A DNA stretch of 64,000 bases from Camellia lanceoleosa. Its lineage: Eukaryota; Streptophyta; Magnoliopsida; Ericales; Theaceae. Position numbers and translations under genes: made by a program. Positions 60,136 through 64,000 of the stretch are shown here, piece by piece; the first letter of the stretch is position 1; the number at the start of each line of letters is the position of its first letter. The stretch covers positions 59,785,530-59,849,529 of the forward strand of contig CM045763.1 of assembly GCA_025200525.1 (NCBI GenBank). The letters are read 5' to 3'. The notes beneath the pieces are model-generated. The model worked only from the letters and a program-made list of their open reading frames with translations, was not told the DNA's origin and did not search any database.

Positions 60136-62849
60136 CATTGTGTTTAGATCTTAAATTTGTAGGAAATAAAAAAAAAAAAAAAAAATTGAAACAAAAAAGA
60201 GAAACAAATGTTGTGTTTTCATTTCCAAAAACATTAAAAAAGTTCTAAAGCACCCATGGTGGTGGTTGTATTGTTTTCACTTTTGTGCAAAAAGCAATCT
60301 TTGAAAATTGCTTTTGGCATTTCTACAAAAACAATTTATTTCCAAAAAATAAAATAAAATTATGAATAATAGTTTTTTTTCAAAATGGTACACCAAATAA
60401 ATTTTCTTGTTTTCCAAAAAATGAAAATAGAAAACGAAAATACAACCAAACATTTTATTACTCCATTTCTTTTATGCCCTTCTCTATTTCTGATTACCCC
60501 CACAAATTTAAAATCCAAACACAACCTAAAAAATGGTAGTCATAAGAATTACCAATCCAACACAACATATTTTCACCTTTGTAACAATCATGAAGAATAC
60601 AAAACTTAACCAAGCAATTTCCATCATGGAGCCTGAGTGTGCAATTTCCTGTTCTTTTTCCAAGTAAAAGGAGAAGGTGCTTTTCATATGTTCATTTTCT
60701 AAGACAAGAAAGAGACAGTTGAACTACTCAAGACACATATAAAACAGATATGTTCAAATTATTCAATCAACACTAAAGCTTTCACAGTTTGAAAAATGAA
60801 AGTTCCTCTGCACCATGTCTTTATTGCTACAACTTTCCAACTAACAATGAATCCAACAACAGAAATCTCTAGGGTTCAACAGAGCTACACTTGTCTCCTA
60901 ACCCTATGAGAAATCATGTTGGGAGCCAAATTTTCTCATCAGAAAGAAAGTTTCGACAGATAAATCTCAAATCCCATGGTTCAACAGAGATGATAATAAT
61001 AGAAGCTCAATTATGCATTTATTCATATTTGAGGGTCAGAGAATTCATTAATATGAGGCCGAGACGAAGAAAAACTCAGATTATGAATTCATAAGCCAAC
61101 AAGTTACAAATCATTGACTTTCAGTAAAAAAATATAACAATAATAATGACACGTAGTTAATATATATATATATATATATATCCATGCATAGCACATTACA
61201 TAAAAAAACCCCAAGATTTCACAAGAATTTGTACCCTGTCTACTCCTGCTTCCACTAAGATGATAGCAAATGTCTCTTCCTCAAGAATTACAGCAGGTTC
61301 CATCGTCATCTTCCAGCTTAAACTTCTAACCTGCTGATAATCTGTATATTTAAAATTTGTTAAACTTATCCAAAAAAGAGTACAATAAGTTTGATACAAG
61401 AACCACATAAGGAAAAAAATTAAAAAAATAAAAGACAATAATAATAAATGTCAGTGTAGAATACTAAAAAACTCCACTTACTCAGGTTAACCAGAATCTT
61501 CTATGATATTAATATAAATTTTATTTCTAAATAAAATTACTACATACAAATTTAAGTTGGTACATCTAAAAATGGTACAACAAGCTCAAGAAAACAATTG
61601 GAAAACCGAACCCAAAAAAAACACACTATGTTGAGCAAAATGCCCTTCAGACCTCAACTACCATATAAAACAAACAGTACTAAACCCCAATTCTTTCCGT
61701 TGAAAAGTTGGAAACATAGTAATAATTTGTGGCACTAATAAAAGATTGATCGAACTCTATATAACATTGAAGACTGTAAAAATCATCAGTTGTCAGATTA
61801 ATAATTTCCCAAGAAACAAATTTAGTAACCAACAAAAGCAGATAAAATATTTTGAGAAATGGTCACTCATAAATATTGTTGCCATTTTCTTGATCTGGTA
61901 TGACGTTGAAACATTATTGAGAACATCAAAATGTCACCACGTGGAGAATAATGCAAGCTAAGAACCAACAGGATCAGGTGATATTAGATCCTCTCAATTG
62001 CAAGTTTTCTAAGCATGAACTTTATTCATTCCAACTACCTACAAGGATACAAGTAAAAATAGGAAGATGTCTCTGCTTTTATCTGCCAGGGCCGCCCCTT
62101 CCCCTTCAAAGTAAAAAATTAAAATAAATAAATTAATGAATGAAACCATGTTACACACTACAGAGTCACCCTGAGATCCTAATTTTTCATCAATTACCAA
62201 TTACGTTTGTTAGGAAAAATTATTTAGTTCTTGGTGGCCCTCCTCTACTTCAAAAAAAACAAAAAAAAAGAAAAACAAAAAAAGCTATGACATGCATTGC
62301 CAAAGAATTATGATAAACACCCTCTTTTCAAATTTAATGCATTTAAGTGGTTTATGAGTTAAATGTGCCACGCCGTTTGCTTTTATCTTCAGTGGCATAC
62401 CTATGAGTATCAATGTTAGAATGCAACTCCTGCAGTCAAGTTCTTATTATTAGTAATTTCAAAACCATAAGCTTTTGAGTGTCAACATGCAAGAAGTATA
62501 ATTTTAATGCATAGGAACATTCGAAAAAGCACTAATTGATTTAAGGAAGTCCTTCCACTTTCTTTTTACAGGGATTTTATATCAGTGACATCTTCCTCTT
62601 CAGTGATTCCAACTAGTACAAGGGCATTTCTATATTAGTCTATTTCTAATTGGACAAATAAATGTTGGTAGGTTGCAGAACAAAACACCTTGATCAATAT
62701 TAATCTCTGATTAACTATGTTGTTGCCATGTAAAATAGCTCTTTAAGTAAATCAAAGGAAGTATGATTTTCCATTAAATGCAGTCCAAAAACATTTGCTG
62801 CAACTTACCAAGGCACCCATATAACTTCCTTTGAATTGTGTAATCATTT

Positions 62850-63193
62850 ATGCTATGTTTGGTATGGGGGAAAGATGGGAAAAGAAAAGGAGGTGAGGAG
62901 GGACACTTACCCTCATTTGGTAGGAGGGATGAGGGAATGGAAGAAAAAAGAGAAAATAAGAGCAATCCACCCAGGCCCACAAAAATTGATTCAACTTAAG
63001 TTAAATGGGTGAGGGAAGGAAAGAACTCTTGCTCTTCTTAAAAATGTGAAATGATCTTCAATGTCTCCTTACTTTTAATGAAAATTAGGGAATAATTCAA
63101 GGGAAGACAATTTATTCCCTAGGTTCTCTTCTTCCATCAATCCTCCTTCCCCATAAGCCCCTTACTTTCCATACCTTATACCAAACATAGAAT
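62850..63193. mobile_element. MITE, about 345 bp
   Basis: ATGCTATGTTTGGTATGGGG at the left and, inverted, CCATACCTTATACCAAACAT at the right. The interior is rich in GGGA/TCCC mirrored arms. No ORF. Confidence 0.65.
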
Positions 63194-64000
63194 TAACGAT
63201 GTCTGTTTGTATTACAACCACACTGTGAACACACCTAGACAACATTCAAACCCACTAACACAAATTCCATTGACCAAATTTCAGTTGGTAAAAGGCTTCC
63301 AAAATGTTCTCTTTTCTAAAAGATCACTGAAAAAGGGAATGTAATTTTTCCATTTTTAGCAAATTCTCAACACCTACAGCCAACTATACCCTTCTGTATG
63401 GTTCTTGATAATCTCCACAATTGCAGTGGTGGCCTAGCAGACAGGGTAATCCTTTGATAGCTTAAGGTATTCTTCTCCTTCATTGAATACAGATAAACCT
63501 TCCTTTTTTCTTTTCTTGCTTTCATTTATAGACGGAAATGAATTTAAGGAAAACAAATATATTATCAACAAAAGGGTAAAAATTCTCCATTAAAAATTTA
63601 CACTTAAGGGCCCAATTAAAGCCAATGTTTACAAGTCAAAAAGCTCAAGGCAAGGCATTCCATAATTTTTATTTCATTTTAAAAGATGAGCCCAAGCCTT
63701 ATAATACAAGGCATAAGCCTTTTAACTAACATTTTCTAAATATTATTATCTGATTAAAAAGAGAACAAGATTACCATTCTTCCTATCCATCAGAGCACAC
63801 ATCTGACCATATGCTCGCAATCACAGTCTTTTATTATTATTTAGATATTCAATGTCAGCACCCAAAGAGGGAATTTTTTACCAAAATAATAGTACCGAAT
63901 TGAGTCCCACAATTTAATGGCAATAACAAGATTTGGGATAAAATAAAGCATTATGAAACAATGAGTTTTCCTGATTTATTACTCCTAATAAATGACGTCT

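Larger units (their letters stand above)
59890..64000. other. Right-hand intergenic region, no gene supported
   Basis: AT-rich. It contains a SINE-like copy, a (TA)n run at 61160-61182 and a MITE (62850-63193). On the - strand 61320-61196 has an acceptor-like CAG and a 43-codon open end (VRSLSWKMTMEPAVILEEE), and 62640-62578 has NALVLVGITEEEDVTDIKSL. Either could be an exon of a gene running in from the right, but I could not join them. Confidence 0.5.

Overview
The window is nuclear DNA from a flowering plant, very likely a eudicot tree or shrub. The evidence is long AT-rich intergenic DNA, GT-AG introns, plant LTR retrotransposons, CACTA, Mutator-like and miniature inverted-repeat elements, and two plant genes that can be named. 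The species cannot be read from the sequence. It holds three host genes, all on the + strand: MSH7 (27676-40593, 17 exons, intact), a GNOM-like ARF-GEF most like GNL2 (49815-55566, 3 exons, one frameshift near its end), and a single-exon six-span membrane protein of unknown function (58993-59889).

Layout. 1-6234 is the 3' part of a decayed Tat-lineage Ty3/gypsy element: broken pol, a 62-bp tandem repeat, a long antisense ORF region and a 3' LTR. 6850-11209 is a second LTR element on the - strand. It has two LTRs, a PBS, a decayed gag and no pol, with a tandem array of hairpin units where pol would be (TR-GAG type). 11561-18953 is a non-autonomous CACTA element with a TTA target duplication. 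It carries intron-containing fragments of two host genes, a plastid triose-phosphate/phosphate translocator and a cytosolic glucose-6-phosphate dehydrogenase. 19000-27640 is a mosaic of MITEs and Mutator-like elements lying over a direct duplication of the MSH7 promoter and leader. The two copies hold different insertions and act as empty-site controls for one another.

MSH7 encodes a MutS homologue that pairs with MSH2 to recognise mismatches. Its introns have collected MITEs, a SINE-like copy and a LINE tail. The 9.2 kb between MSH7 and GNL2 has no gene. It contains a second direct duplication, a two-copy MITE family, a minisatellite and a 1.7-kb solo LTR inserted into that minisatellite. 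GNL2 is a Sec7-type exchange factor for ARF GTPases, known in Arabidopsis from pollen. The last 4 kb holds no gene that can be supported.

The host genes do not form a pathway. The main interest is genome dynamics: gene-fragment capture by a CACTA element, a duplicated E2F-bearing promoter upstream of a DNA-repair gene, tandem repeats built of dyads inside two different retroelements, and a possible recent break in GNL2.
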